Shown piece by piece: positions 1 to 10,600 of a DNA stretch of 64,000 nt (the first letter of the stretch is position 1; each line of letters starts with the position of its first letter). Both the position numbers and the translations under genes were made by a program. Source of the DNA: Paragonimus westermani (lineage: Eukaryota > Platyhelminthes > Trematoda > Plagiorchiida > Troglotrematidae); NCBI GenBank assembly GCA_008508345.1, contig QNGE01002665.1, positions 1 to 64,000 on the forward strand, read 5' to 3'. The notes beneath the pieces were generated by a model that was not told the origin of the DNA, made no database searches, and saw only the letters and a program-made list of their open reading frames with translations.

Positions 1-700
1 GTTGCATGTCCTCAAAACAGCCACACGAACAGTTCAGCTCAGCTGTCTCGTAAAATCGATTGAAAACCTTTAGTACGAAAACAAACAGCTGACTACGCAT
101 GTCACACATGCAATGGCTCCAAAACAATACGATACGCAGTAGCAAGTGAATGCAGTTGGTCATAGACAAAGGACGAAGCTTTGAGTAACTAAACGACCGG
201 TAGGCAGCCGTTGGGTGGGGAATGTTTCACTAATCAAGGTAACATGTTTAAGGTATAGGAAAAGAACACTGGCTGTAGCAGTGTGATTGACATATGAATA
301 ATTGGGAGACCGTGAACACATTCACGAATGAGTCAAACGAACAGATGAGAGCTACACACATCTTCAACTGATCTGGGTAAAACGTGGCTAGAATCAGGTA
401 ATCAGTACACAATATTTCGAAGAAATATGAACTTTGCTACCTGGTGCTAATGAACATTGTAAACATGACCATATTAAGTTGACTTGTCTTTTACGGGTGC
501 AGGCAAGAGCTTTTCCTTAACTAGGTTGCTTAAGCGGAGAAAGAGTGAACAGTTTACCACTCTGCATTTGACAATAAAGCCGTCTAGGAATGAAAGAACA
601 GTTTGATAACAATCGTTGGCTGTTGGGTTCAGGCCGATGCAGCCTTCCGCTAACTGATGTTCAGAAACTTCGGTGTAGATGAAGCGACCACTGACTTCTC
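1..700. other. No gene seen
   Basis: Ordinary AT-leaning sequence with no recognisable exon, RNA or repeat. It could hold the upstream part of the R2-type relic in unrecognisable form. Confidence 0.5.
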
Positions 701-1018
701 TGTCATGTCACTTATGATTAACCAGAATTCTTTGCTCATCTTCTGCAGCCGTGCTTGGTCACAGACGATTTGCATTGTAATCGGCACGGCCACATGTCTA
801 AGGAACTAGCAAAAATTCTGAGCAATCTGGGCTACGCAGTAGTCATGGAGCCACAAGTACTAAAAGCAAACTCGTTCATGAAACCCGGCGTTACCGCGAT
901 TAGTGACGGTGCAGCTATGTTACTGGACATCAGTATATTGGACGACCACTGAAGCCAGGTTGCATGGGTGGACAAGGTTTTGAAGTACAATAACGACTCG
1001 CATAATGCCGTGATTTAA
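701..1018 (+). mobile_element. R2-type non-LTR retrotransposon relic (zinc finger and restriction-like endonuclease)
   Basis: One frame, interrupted by TAA at 719 and TGA at 950, reads CHVTYD...PEFFAHLLQPC, resembling the CCHC knuckle (second Cys now Thr) that precedes the endonuclease of R2-clade elements. It continues CNRHGHMSKELAKIL, GYAVVMEPQ, KPGVTAISDGAAMLLDISILDD and, after the second stop, AWVDKVLKYN. The pattern RH...L...G..V..EP...KPD...DG...LDV...K..KY is the C-terminal restriction-like endonuclease of R2 elements. The catalytic Asp of KPD is Gly here. No RT domain was found upstream, so the fragment is a 5'-truncated dead copy. The family call is from recognition of motif order and not from a search. 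Confidence 0.6.
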
Positions 1019-1960
1019 TCTGCCCCTCCCCCCATACTATGGACTGTGAAGTGTACTCCATTTTTCATTCACCTATGGTCATCAACTCTGACGGATTTAT
1101 GTAACCTTCTTCTTGCAGTGCGATTATTTGGCTGTAAATGCAGCCACTGAATTTTGTTTGACCATTCTGAGTCCCCTGAAAATCTATTACGCACCTAAGC
1201 GGAGAACCTGGCGTTGATTTTTGCCACTTTCTAACAGTTGTCCCTCCACGAAGCGCAATTTCCTCTTCTGATGCCAACACCCCGGCATTCTGGAGAACCT
1301 TCGATTTCAACAGAAACATTTTATTACAACAAAGTTATTAACGTTGGCCAATCTCGTGAAAGAACTTGTTAATTCCTCACTGTTATTACCTATGCAGTGT
1401 CCTATGCCTGGCACTCAGCTTGCTTTGAACGAAGCCGTGTAAATCGCTGTTTAAAACGAACGAAAAATAGTGGTAGTTATAATATGAATAGTTTGTCTGA
1501 ATGAACTCGCAAGCATGTATAATGCTTTTCGGAAAATCAGTGCAGATTTTATACTAACTCTTTTGATCAAAGGATAGCATGTGCATTGTCATTTCCTGTG
1601 AGTTGGAAATGTCGATCATCCACGGAAAATATGTTATAATCATTTTTTAGCTTTACATGTTGTGCAATTAGTCACCACATTTTGTGCAGATTTTTCTGCT
1701 GATTGTTGAGGTGTTTTGTGGCGCGATGACACTTTGACAGTCGTCGCATAAATTAACCGATACATTCTTTGTGCAACATGTGTGGGTACGCTTGCATGAT
1801 GCAATCATCGTCTGTCAACTTAGCTGTACATGTCTGTCGGACGTTCGGGCAGTAAGCTCGGTAGTCGATAAACGTAAATTTGACTACTTCTACAATCAGC
1901 TTCAGTAAGATAATTAGAGTTAATACATCTGCACTGAAACAAACGGTGCAATCAACTCAT
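1019..1960. other. No gene seen
   Basis: Only short open frames (the longest is 84 codons, antisense 1065-1319, no recognisable motif). No repeat shared with the rest of the window was noticed. Confidence 0.5.
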
Positions 1961-2389
1961 CACAACGCACGTGTTGTACGCTCCATATAAGAGGAATATT
2001 TGTTCAGTGCTCCATCTGTTCTTCCTCTTCTTCGAGTTCAACAGATAGGCGATTGAATCGTAAACACTGAAAAACCATTAACCATAAGCGTATTGTAGCC
2101 TGATTCTCCGGGAGTTACAATGTGCAAATTCTGTTCTCATATTCTTTTGTCCAAACAGCATGTATTCGAGTTGGCTTTCTGTAATCATCAGTAAGGGATG
2201 TATTCGTGAACCGCATGGTGCACCATCAAAGGTGGACAGGTGCAGAGAACTAGTGTTTATATTTCGGAGTGAGAATAACCTGCTTTAGCTGATAATGCGC
2301 AGCTGAGATTAATCTGTTTACTCGGATTCTGAGAGTTACAGCGTAGGCAAACAATTAATCTGTGGTGGTTTACTCGTTCAGTCAAGATA
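1961..2389 (+). repeat. 429-bp tandem duplication, copy 1
   Basis: The segment starting cacaacgcacgtgttgtacg is followed directly by a second copy. Base-by-base reading found no mismatch. No coding potential is evident. Confidence 0.97.
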
Positions 2390-2817
2390 CACAACGCACG
2401 TGTTGTACGCTCCATATAAGAGGAATATTTGTTCAGTGCTCCATCTGTTCTTCCTCTTCTTCGAGTTCAACAGATAGGCGATTGAATCGTAAACACTGAA
2501 AAACCATTAACCATAAGCGTATTGTAGCCTGATTCTCCGGGAGTTACAATGTGCAAATTCTGTTCTCATATTCTTTTGTCCAAACAGCATGTATTCGAGT
2601 TGGCTTTCTGTAATCATCAGTAAGGGATGTATTCGTGAACCGCATGGTGCACCATCAAAGGTGGACAGGTGCAGAGAACTAGTGTTTATATTTCGGAGTG
2701 AGAATAACCTGCTTTAGCTGATAATGCGCAGCTGAGATTAATCTGTTTACTCGGATTCTGAGAGTTACAGCGTAGGCAAACAATTAATCTGTGGTGGTTT
2801 ACTCGTTCAGTCAAGAT
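2390..2817 (+). repeat. 429-bp tandem duplication, copy 2
   Basis: Identical to the preceding unit through ...gttcagtcaagat, after which the sequence is unique. Perfect identity means either a very recent event or an assembly artefact. Confidence 0.97.
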
Positions 2818-3699
2818 TGGTTAGCACACTATGTTGGTCATTTGACGTGGGAAGTGTCTGAATGAATAAGAGCGTACTATCAAGGCCTGATTAAAGTGGA
2901 CGGGAGAGACTTAACCCCCGGATCAACTGCAGTTCATCCGGCCCAGGTCAACTCCGAACATACAACGTGCAGTTTGCAGTACATTCCGCTGCTTGCGAAT
3001 GGTCCACACTACCGCCCCAGATAATTGTAAACTCCATATTCTATCGTGACCAGTCTGTCAACTGTGTATGGTTGAATTTCTGCTACTTTCCAAACTTGCA
3101 CACAACAACCTTATAGCGAATTTTACCAAGAACATTCAAGCACAAACGAATTTCATCCCTGAACCTCATGGTTTGAAGTCAGTCATTACTTCCTAAAACC
3201 CTCTGAACGCCGACTGTACAACTGTACAACCTCGTTTAATGTTCTTTGTAGATAGTGTGTGATATTCAGCTACCGAATGCCGTCCATGTGGTCAACCCAT
3301 GTTCTGTTATGTTGAAACGTTCTTCAAAATATCGAATCCTGATTGGTCAGAATAAAGCTCAGAAATTATTGTACTACTATGCTACGTCTTCCGTGTTGTT
3401 TTACTAGCGGTAGTGAACACGAATAAGTAAATACCACAAGAAGTATTGAGCAGGTGTCATGTGGTTTACTATCAAACCACTTTCGATTGTCTGCTCCCCA
3501 TTAGTTGAAGCTGATATCCGCTTGTGGTAAATGTGCTTCAAATATCCGCATCGGTAAAATGGCAGGGAACATTTCGACATCTACTTCGACAGTGTGATGA
3601 ACGGCACTTGCCTTTTCACTGATGAGTAGTAGGTGAGCTGGTTCCCATCTAGATTGGACATCACCAACAACTGATCATATCCGTCGTATTCCCATATAC
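2818..3699. other. No gene seen
   Basis: No exon, RNA or repeat was recognised between the tandem duplication and the first SINE. Confidence 0.5.
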
Positions 3700-3965
3700 T
3701 TTTCAGTCAACCTCTTTGGAAAAGAAACACTAGACTCCAGTTTCGCCCTCAATAGAGTTCGTCACTAGTGCATCGCCTTGCTACGACCGGGACTGGAAAT
3801 CCGGCCAAGCTTTCATGAGTGAACCGTGTTGACCACTGCACCATTGCCCTCACATTAGATACGACTGGATCATCGTATGAGCGCCCAAACACTTTCGTTT
3901 GTGAGTACTGACGAGGTTGCTCGATCTTCTTTAGATGAGACATTGTAACTCTCCTGTTAAGTGTG
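3700..3965 (-). mobile_element. tRNA-derived SINE with 5' extension, reverse orientation
   Basis: Read on the minus strand it contains the tRNA-like head (tRNA A- and B-box remnants), then the shared body with gcactactgacgagctc-like and ctcgagtctagtg-like motifs, matching the copies near 7.1 and 29.6 kb. Upstream of the head it also carries the extension with tttcgcttgtgag-like sequence seen at 6930-7080. The box motifs are degraded. It lies 5' of the known exons of the receptor gene. Confidence 0.75.
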
Positions 3966-4319
3966 TCTATTCATCTTATCGCGCGAATGCACACACACTA
4001 GCCCGCGCCATCTAAGACACTCGTGACTTTGTCGATCTACACACTCCCACCACCAAACCAGTTACTTGAGTGCTACTTTTCAAAAAATTACCTTTATGGT
4101 GTAGGACTCATTGTTGTCGTTAAAAGGGAAACTTGTCGACATTTAATGGGGGATTTTGGTTGATACAATTTAGACTGAATTACCTCGGGTCATTGACCTG
4201 CTCCTCTGTCATTTTCACTAGATTTAAGAGCTGTTACTTCGGTGTACTATAACTTCTTCTGTGCATCGTTGAGTTTAAAAGGTACCCAGTTTCTAAAATC
4301 TTGGATATTATCTGGACAG

Positions 4320-4469
4320 GAACCAGCATCAGAAGCAACAAGTCCAAGTGAGCCAAGCGCCCAACCAAACGACCTATCAAACCTGGTTAATGGCCCAGTA
4401 ATTCTTCGTTTGAATTCAGCTACACATCCAGCGTACTGCTTCATACGGAATCCCCCAAATGAGTCTGGG
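4320..4469 (+). CDS. Candidate upstream exon with N-terminal part of CUB1
   Basis: An open frame follows ...tggacag (AG at 4318-4319) and reaches TCTGGG before a possible donor gttgac at 4470. It ends with YCFIRNPPNESG, which resembles the early CUB segment (Cys, aromatic/Ile, then a Pro-rich turn before the strand I.L.F). Joining it in phase 0 to the alternative acceptor at 7353 would give NESG followed by QRIILDF, a good CUB strand. Against it: gttgac is a poor donor, the polypyrimidine tract is weak, and the first CUB cysteine is not evident. The opposite strand is also open here (4247-4444). A candidate only. Confidence 0.28.
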
Positions 4470-4534
4470 GTTGACTTCCCAGACAGAATTTCCTTCTAAC
4501 GGAATTTTGGGGGTTCAGGTTATTCCAAACTGAA

Positions 4535-4600
4535 CATCACTCACACTTGATCGCAGCCTTCGCATTCAGAAAAGCCAATTCATTTCAGAAAGGATGTCCT
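4535..4600 (-). mobile_element. SINE 3'-end fragment, reverse orientation
   Basis: The string aacatcactcacacttgatcgcagccttcgcattc, read in pieces, is the reverse complement of the SINE 3' body (gaatgcgaacgctgcgatcaaatgtgagtgatg). Only this end is present. Confidence 0.6.
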
Positions 4601-6148
4601 GTTACCTTCTGACCGGAATAGCCAGAAGGCTTGCTTACTGATAATACGCTTTTGAATTGAATCTATTACGAATTTTCGTAGCTGGGGTCAAACGTGAAAC
4701 TTCTGGGCACTTGGCGTAATTTCCAAGCTCAACTCGTCTGGACACGTCTGGACATGTCATTTCTAGTGCTGGTCCGCGTCCAGACGCAACCCAAGATTTT
4801 TTCATCTGGGTCTATTCTAAATTAGCAAAGCTGTCACATTCTTCATCAGTGTGGTTGAGCTGCCAACCCGTTAGTCTGTTGCGTCCGTTGTCATCATATT
4901 ATCAGAGTAAATAGACACAGACAGTAGGGTATTAGACTAGACGCAATATTGGTGAGTAGTACGTAATCTAGAGGTGACCACTAATGATTAATTTACTGAT
5001 CTGCACGATGTAGAAACTGGGCCGACACTCCTTCACATGTAATGTAACGGACGGATATTTGGAACCGGAGTGACGGTATAATCTGTTGATGTTCTAATGA
5101 ATGTTGAGTAAAGTATTCATTGCAAACAAATGTATGCTTCACTGCAGAGTGCTAAGCCGAGGCGTCAGCTGTCCTTTGGACACATTGAAGTAGTCTAAAT
5201 ACCTCGGTGCACAGAATCTGCTACAGCGTTCTGAAACTTTCTGCCAATCAACCAAGACTGGCACGGGTATGCTGCAAATAAACAACGAGATGTACTGGAT
5301 ACCATATTGTGTATTGTAAAAAATGCTGGTGACGAGAGGCGGTTTCGCCTAACGCAGTCTTACTGGTCAAATGATCAAGTCCATCGGCGCTTGAACAGGC
5401 AGTGTTCCTATGGACATGGTGTACGATGATCGGGAGCGTGTCTGTGTAGCGGGCACGCGGCTGCGTATATGCATGCGCTTGTGTGCCCGCTAATGCGGCT
5501 AATATAATTACGTCCGCCAAATTATGAGCAGTGACTACGTAAGTCAACAGCAGTAGGGAACAGCCACCAAAATAAGCAATCATAGGTTAGTCCAATTTAA
5601 CTAGGCTCTTTGTACCGCATGAAGGGCATACTGGAATGCATTTTTCATTTGCCTTCACACTGCAACTTCCAAAGTTAATCACGGTCAGGGCATCATTTAT
5701 CGACCAGCCGATTTCTTATATCAGTATGAAACCGGGCATTTTGTGTCCCCTTGCACTTACCTCTTCCGAAGCCCCAATCCCCTATGGCGATCACTTTAGT
5801 AAATATGGAAGTTCTGAGCTACTGTTGTTGTGAACCGAGAACGTGGAGGCACAAAAGTTATTTATTCGGGGAAACCAATACACGGGTTGTGCGCCTCAAC
5901 CGGACTACGAACAAAAACACTCATTTACACACAACACTTATCTGAGGATGTTCCGCTCGCTATGGACGCCACGTCTCAGTTTCCACACGTAGCATAAGCC
6001 GATCCATGCAATGCTGCTCTCCAATGATCCTTCGTGTATCCCCTCTTACTTGTCACACAGCCATTTCGATCCATATTGTCTCCCCACTACTGAACAGTGG
6101 TGGTGTAGTAGTTGTATAGTGCTACCGTCCGTCCTCACTACATGGCAT
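4601..6148. other. No convincing gene; one 9-bp inverted repeat
   Basis: A GC-rich inverted repeat (agcgggcac at 5448-5456, gtgcccgct at 5483-5491) lies in an antisense open frame of 111 codons (5248-5583) that starts with a hydrophobic, signal-like segment. It has no recognisable domain and no splice context, so I do not call it a gene. Confidence 0.4.
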
Positions 6149-6230
6149 GGCTTCGTTATTCAGCTGGTAAAGCGCCTTTCCTTGTTTTGGAGTGTTTTTT
6201 CCTTCGCTGGTTCGAATCTATTTGAAGTCC
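6149..6230 (+). pseudogene. tRNA-like pseudogene or tRNA-derived SINE head
   Basis: GGCTTCG at 6149-6155 can pair with TGAAGTC at 6223-6229 (two G-U pairs). The D-arm region reads TTCAGCTGGTAAAGCGCC, like the tRNA A box, and GGTTCGAATC fits the T loop and B box at the right distance from the acceptor strand. The anticodon region TTGTTTT would give GTT but has T at position 37 and a weak stem. A TTTTTT run inside the variable region would stop pol III. A functional tRNA is therefore unlikely. It overlaps an antisense 163-codon open frame. Confidence 0.45.
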
Positions 6231-6651
6231 TGATTCGCACAACTGGGTCTCCATTGAACTTTAGTAAGAAGCAGTGCGAAATCCTTGTGAGGCACATACT
6301 ATCGAACACTAACCTCTTTAGCTCCACGACGACCGGTTTCATAATACTTGTAAACTTGTACTTGTTTGCTTCTCCGGCTTCATCCAAATATAGCGACCAG
6401 TTTTTGTGTTCCTTAGCGGCGACCCAGTTAACCATAACATTGTAAGAACATTCATCCAATGTTAGTACTAAAGGCTGTTTCTTACGTGAGTGAAAAAGAT
6501 AGGGAATGACGAAATTCTTGTGCATTTCCATTCCACCCGTTCCCATTACTATAACTGAAACCGACCATGCATTGAAGTCAACTATTCTCACTATGAGTGG
6601 TCGGAGATTTGGTTTATTTGCAAGTTGAACATCACTCACATTTGATCGCAT
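6160..6651 (-). other. Unassigned antisense open frame, 163 codons
   Basis: This is one of the longest open frames outside the receptor gene and the mobile-element relics. The frame's first codons lie in SINE sequence and its end crosses the tRNA-like pseudogene, which argues against a host gene. The product shows no signal peptide, cysteine pattern or motif I recognise. It could be a relic of an unrecognised element or chance. Confidence 0.2.
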
Positions 6652-6845
6652 CGTTCGCCTTCACATAGACTTTCCAGCCAGCCTCTTTCAAAAACAAGCA
6701 CTAGACTCGAGTTTCGCCCTCATTATAGCTCGCCAGTAGTGCATATCCTTGCCACGGCCGGTATTTTTACTTCGGCCACGCTTTTCATGAGGCAACTGTG
6801 TTAACCACTGCGCCACTGATCTCACATTAGGCACATTAGGCATAT
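6590..6845 (-). mobile_element. tRNA-derived SINE, reverse orientation
   Basis: The minus strand reads cctaatgtgagatcagtggcgcagtggttaac-type head, T-arm remnant, body (gcactactgg, ctcgagtctagtgcttg) and tail ttcaacttgcaaataaacc. The A-box string gtggcgcagtgg is intact. It faces away from the plus-strand copy 0.25 kb downstream, making an inverted pair. Confidence 0.8.
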
Positions 6846-6929
6846 GTCAACTTGAAAATAAACCAAATCCCCGACTACTCATCAGTAATCTAAAGAATAT
6901 CGCCTTGCTGGTTCAATGATTTCAGTAAT

Positions 6930-7283
6930 CTCGACCTGTCTCGGAAGTCCTAATCGCGGGGTTATCGATTGGAGTTAACAGGACATTTACTGTGTCTCCT
7001 CTCGAGACGATCCGGCAGCCTGATCATTGCTCACAAGCGAAAGTGGTTGAGCGTTCAGATTCACTAATTCGGTCGTACCTAATGTGAAGTCAGTGGCGCA
7101 GTGGTTAACATGATTGGAATGTCCGGAGTTCAAATCCCGGCCGTAGCAAGGATATGCACTACTGACGAGCTCTAATCAGAGCGAAACTCGAGTCTAGTGC
7201 TTGTTTTCCAAAGAGGCTGGCTGCAAAGTCTACCTGAATGCGAACGCTGCGATCAAATGTGAGTGATGGTCAACAAGAAAATA
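6930..7283 (+). mobile_element. tRNA-derived SINE with 5' extension
   Basis: The extension (about 6930-7080; contains actgtgtctcctctcgag and cacaagcgaaagtggttgag) is followed by the tRNA-like head with A box TGGCGCAGTGG (7094-7104) and B box GTTCAAATCC (7128-7137), then the conserved body ending gcgatcaaatgtgagtgatgg. Compared with the 29.6-kb copy it lacks about 20 bases between the boxes. It ends only 55 bp before the CUB1 exon, so SINE sequence lies next to its splice acceptor. Confidence 0.8.
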
Positions 7284-7338
7284 ATCTCACCACGTTTGTA
7301 GAGTCACATATTCAGCGGATATGTTTTTTTACTCCTAG

Positions 7339-7605
7339 CTCCTACATCAAAGCAAAGAATAATCCTTGACTTTCGGGGTCCTATTCTGCTTGAACCGTCC
7401 ACTGGTTGTGTGAATGATTACCTCGAGATCCGAGACGGTCAGTTCGGCTTCTCGCCCATGATTGGTCGATTTTGCACAGACAATCGAATGCTTCGACCGA
7501 TCACATCCACTGGACAGTGGTTATGGCTTCACTTTCATACTGATTTCAGCATTGAGAAGTCAGGATTTCAAGCGGTTTTCTACTATGATCTCATACCGGC
7601 GGATG
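7339..7605 (+). CDS. Exon: CUB domain 1 (middle and C-terminal part)
   Basis: The frame begins after a T-rich tract and actcctag and ends at GAT G|gtaagt, phase 1 on both sides (267 nt). It encodes the strands QRIILDF, DYLEIRDG, a Cys pair (GCVND... and GRFCTDN), then WLWLHFHTD and SGFQAVFYYD, which is the classic CUB sequence. The Glu of LLE, the Asp of VND and the Asp of HTD sit where calcium-binding CUB domains carry their ligands, so this is probably a cbCUB domain. The N-terminal third, with the first Cys pair, must come from an upstream exon. An alternative acceptor at 7353 (tcaaag|CAA, phase 0) is possible and would drop five residues (the codon split across the 5' junction and PTSK). 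Confidence 0.85.
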
Positions 7606-10600
7606 GTAAGTTCCTTTTGTACAGTGGCAGGTAACTTGCGAACCATGGTGACCAAGTTCAAGTAACTAGACAAGTTTCTTGTATAGGTAACACTCTTCAA
7701 ATTTCATATTGTTTTTCCTGAATCCAGTCTACCTAGGGGAATACTCATATATATATGCGCGAGTAGCTCATTAGGAGATAACCGTCAAAGCCTTGTATGC
7801 AAGGTCTGATGAAGTCTGCAGGCGGTAGGTAACAAAGTGACACATTTGAAATTTTATTTGATAACTTCTCTTGTCAACCATATAATTAATCTGATGCCAA
7901 AAACAAAAGAGGAAAATTCTGTCCGTTAGTCTGATATTTTCGCGATCGTGTATAGCGTGGAAGGATTTAGAAGTACCATATTTTGAGACAAATATTATGA
8001 GGTAAGATCGTATGGCAAGGCTCACCACAATTTCTGTTCACAACATGAGTGCACCTTCTGAGTGCTTGTCGGGAAAAACTTGAAAGAGAGGGAACTGGGA
8101 ACATGCGTACATGTCGACGGACTTTAAACAATACAAAATGGTTGCTGTTAACATAAGTAGTAAGATTACGCACGCAGTACGAGAATACATTTTAATTTTA
8201 TTTGCCCCTAAACCATCTTTGTGGCGTAGTATTTTTGATAATAGTATATTTGCTGTTTATTGGTTGATACCACAGATAGTGTGTTTTAGAATAAAGGCTA
8301 CTTAGTCAATAAATGTTCCATGCAGAACAGCTGTGAATCTAAGTGTAAAATTGACAGAAAATTATTTCTTTCCTCGTGAACCAATAGTACGATTGATGAG
8401 CAAGCTTTCAGTCTGTACAATTTGTCGCTAAATTCGGCCTAACTTTGGAAACAGTTGTTCTAACTCTTGTTTCAGAGTGCCTGTATAATATCACGTCCGA
8501 ACATCTCCATACATAATTATTATCCGCAGTGTAGATATTTGGAAAACCACTTTCTTATGCTATTCGTAACTACAAACGCTGACCATTTATGCGTTCATTG
8601 TTTTCACCCAAAGTGCTGCTAGCATTGATAAAATCATGAGTCCCAAGTGCACTTTGCAGTGTTATAATTCGTCCATGCTCCTAATGAAATATATCGTGCA
8701 TTTTTCATGAAAATTAGAACATTTTGTAAGAGGGGAAGATGTTCAAGGTGTCTTTTCAGCATTCTCTTATCTTCCTATTAACTTATATTCACTCTGATGA
8801 CAGGAAGCCTTTTATCTGACGTATATACACGCTGCTGATAATATTATCGAAGTAATAACAGAGTTTTTACTTGATTTTGGTTAGTACTTACGTTCAGCTG
8901 GTTTGTTTTTCAGAACTGGGAAAAATGTCTTAAAACCGTTCGGATCTAAGCTGTTAGGTGAAAACTGAAACAACTTTAGCCTCTATTCTTTTAAAAGTTG
9001 GCTGGCTTGATGAAATAAATAGCATTAGAACTACGGTGTGTAATCAAGAACGTTCACCAATTGTCGAATACTGCTTGCTATATCGTCTGGTAGAATTGTA
9101 ACATAGTCTTTCTAACTTTGTGACAGTTCCTTTTCAAAATTTTGAACGATTCTGGTATCGTTTATTTTATCTCTGATTATAGACCATTAGCCAAATTGTT
9201 GCTAGTTGATGACGATTTGATACTAATTTTGCAATGAATGATTGAATCCTTACGGTCTGTTAATCCTTTCGGTTTAAAGGGTTGTAATTGAACACTTCGG
9301 GCTTCCTAAACGTCAATTTTCAATGTGTAATCTCGAATGAAGGTCTCAAATATGACCACTAGCAAACTTGATGTCATCTTTTCATTCGTATGCTGTTGAC
9401 ATTTTTTATTTGTGAAGTTCCTTTACATAACTTCAAAACAGTGAAGTCCTTCTGAAGAAGCCCATAGCCAAAATTGGGCATTTTGACATATAGCAAATAT
9501 TTGTACAGTTCCTCCGAGTCTATTTTATTAATAACGTTGTTATCATGGTAATCTTGTTAGGATGCTACCAAAATTCTGCATACACAATGTTCATATGGAA
9601 CAGGTGAATTTTTTCGTCGGGTGAACCTGTGCATGCAAATTAACGGGACACTTACTGTGTCCACTCAATCAGACAGTCTGAGCTGTACTCACAGGTGAAC
9701 ATGGTCGGATGCTTACATATAATAATTCGATCGTGCTTAGTTTGAGGTCATCGGCGAGGTTGTTAGCACCATGGTCTTATGGTAGCGTGACCGTAGTGCA
9801 TATGCACTACTGGGGAGTTCTAGTGCGTTAAAAACTCGAGTCCAGTGACGTTCTTCGAACCGGGTTCACGGGAAAGTCTACGGGAATACGACAGCTACGG
9901 TCAGTTACAATACTGTTTTTTTTACAATGAACGAAGCTAACTGTTTCAGGTCATCAGTGCAAACCAACTGAACTGCAAGCTCCTTCGCTCGTAGGGTCAA
10001 AAAATGAGCTGTGTGTATGTGACTTCTTCTGCATTTGATTGAAGACTCGTAAGCACGACGCGATTTGACGTCAATAGACTGATCTAATTTGACTGAAAGC
10101 ATAAGTAGCTCATATGCCTGAGTAGGTACTCGCAGGACCGCGATGCTGTAGATCCATCCAAAAGAACCCACAAATTGTTGGGTCCTTCACACAACCGCCG
10201 TATTTCCTCTGAAATGCGGGAAAAGGAGTACCGTATTGTCTTTCCAGATTCACTACCGAATAGGAGAACAAAATGGGCTTCTGCATTGAAATATTTCGGT
10301 TCCATCAGTTAAGTCTCTCACTAAAATACGAAACCAGTTCATGTACATGAGTTCCAGAATCGGCAGCCAGCCTACCCACACATTTCTTCTGTTCAATCAC
10401 CGTTGTCATGGGTATTGGTGTGTACGATCAGATTGTTACTTAGTGAACCGCTGACGTTACAAAATTAAGGGCATCAACATTTCGGAAGGCAAGTTCTCTC
10501 GTCGTTTCAGTAACATGATAATCAATTTTTTGAGTAGTTCATTATTTTAACTGTTGTTAGTTCTCTGTCTTCGATGTCGTTTTATGGAGAGTTGTGGGTA

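Noticed and set aside
5248..5583. 111-codon antisense frame with hydrophobic start
   Set aside because: The rest of the product is low in order, lies across a palindromic patch, and has no splice or domain support.
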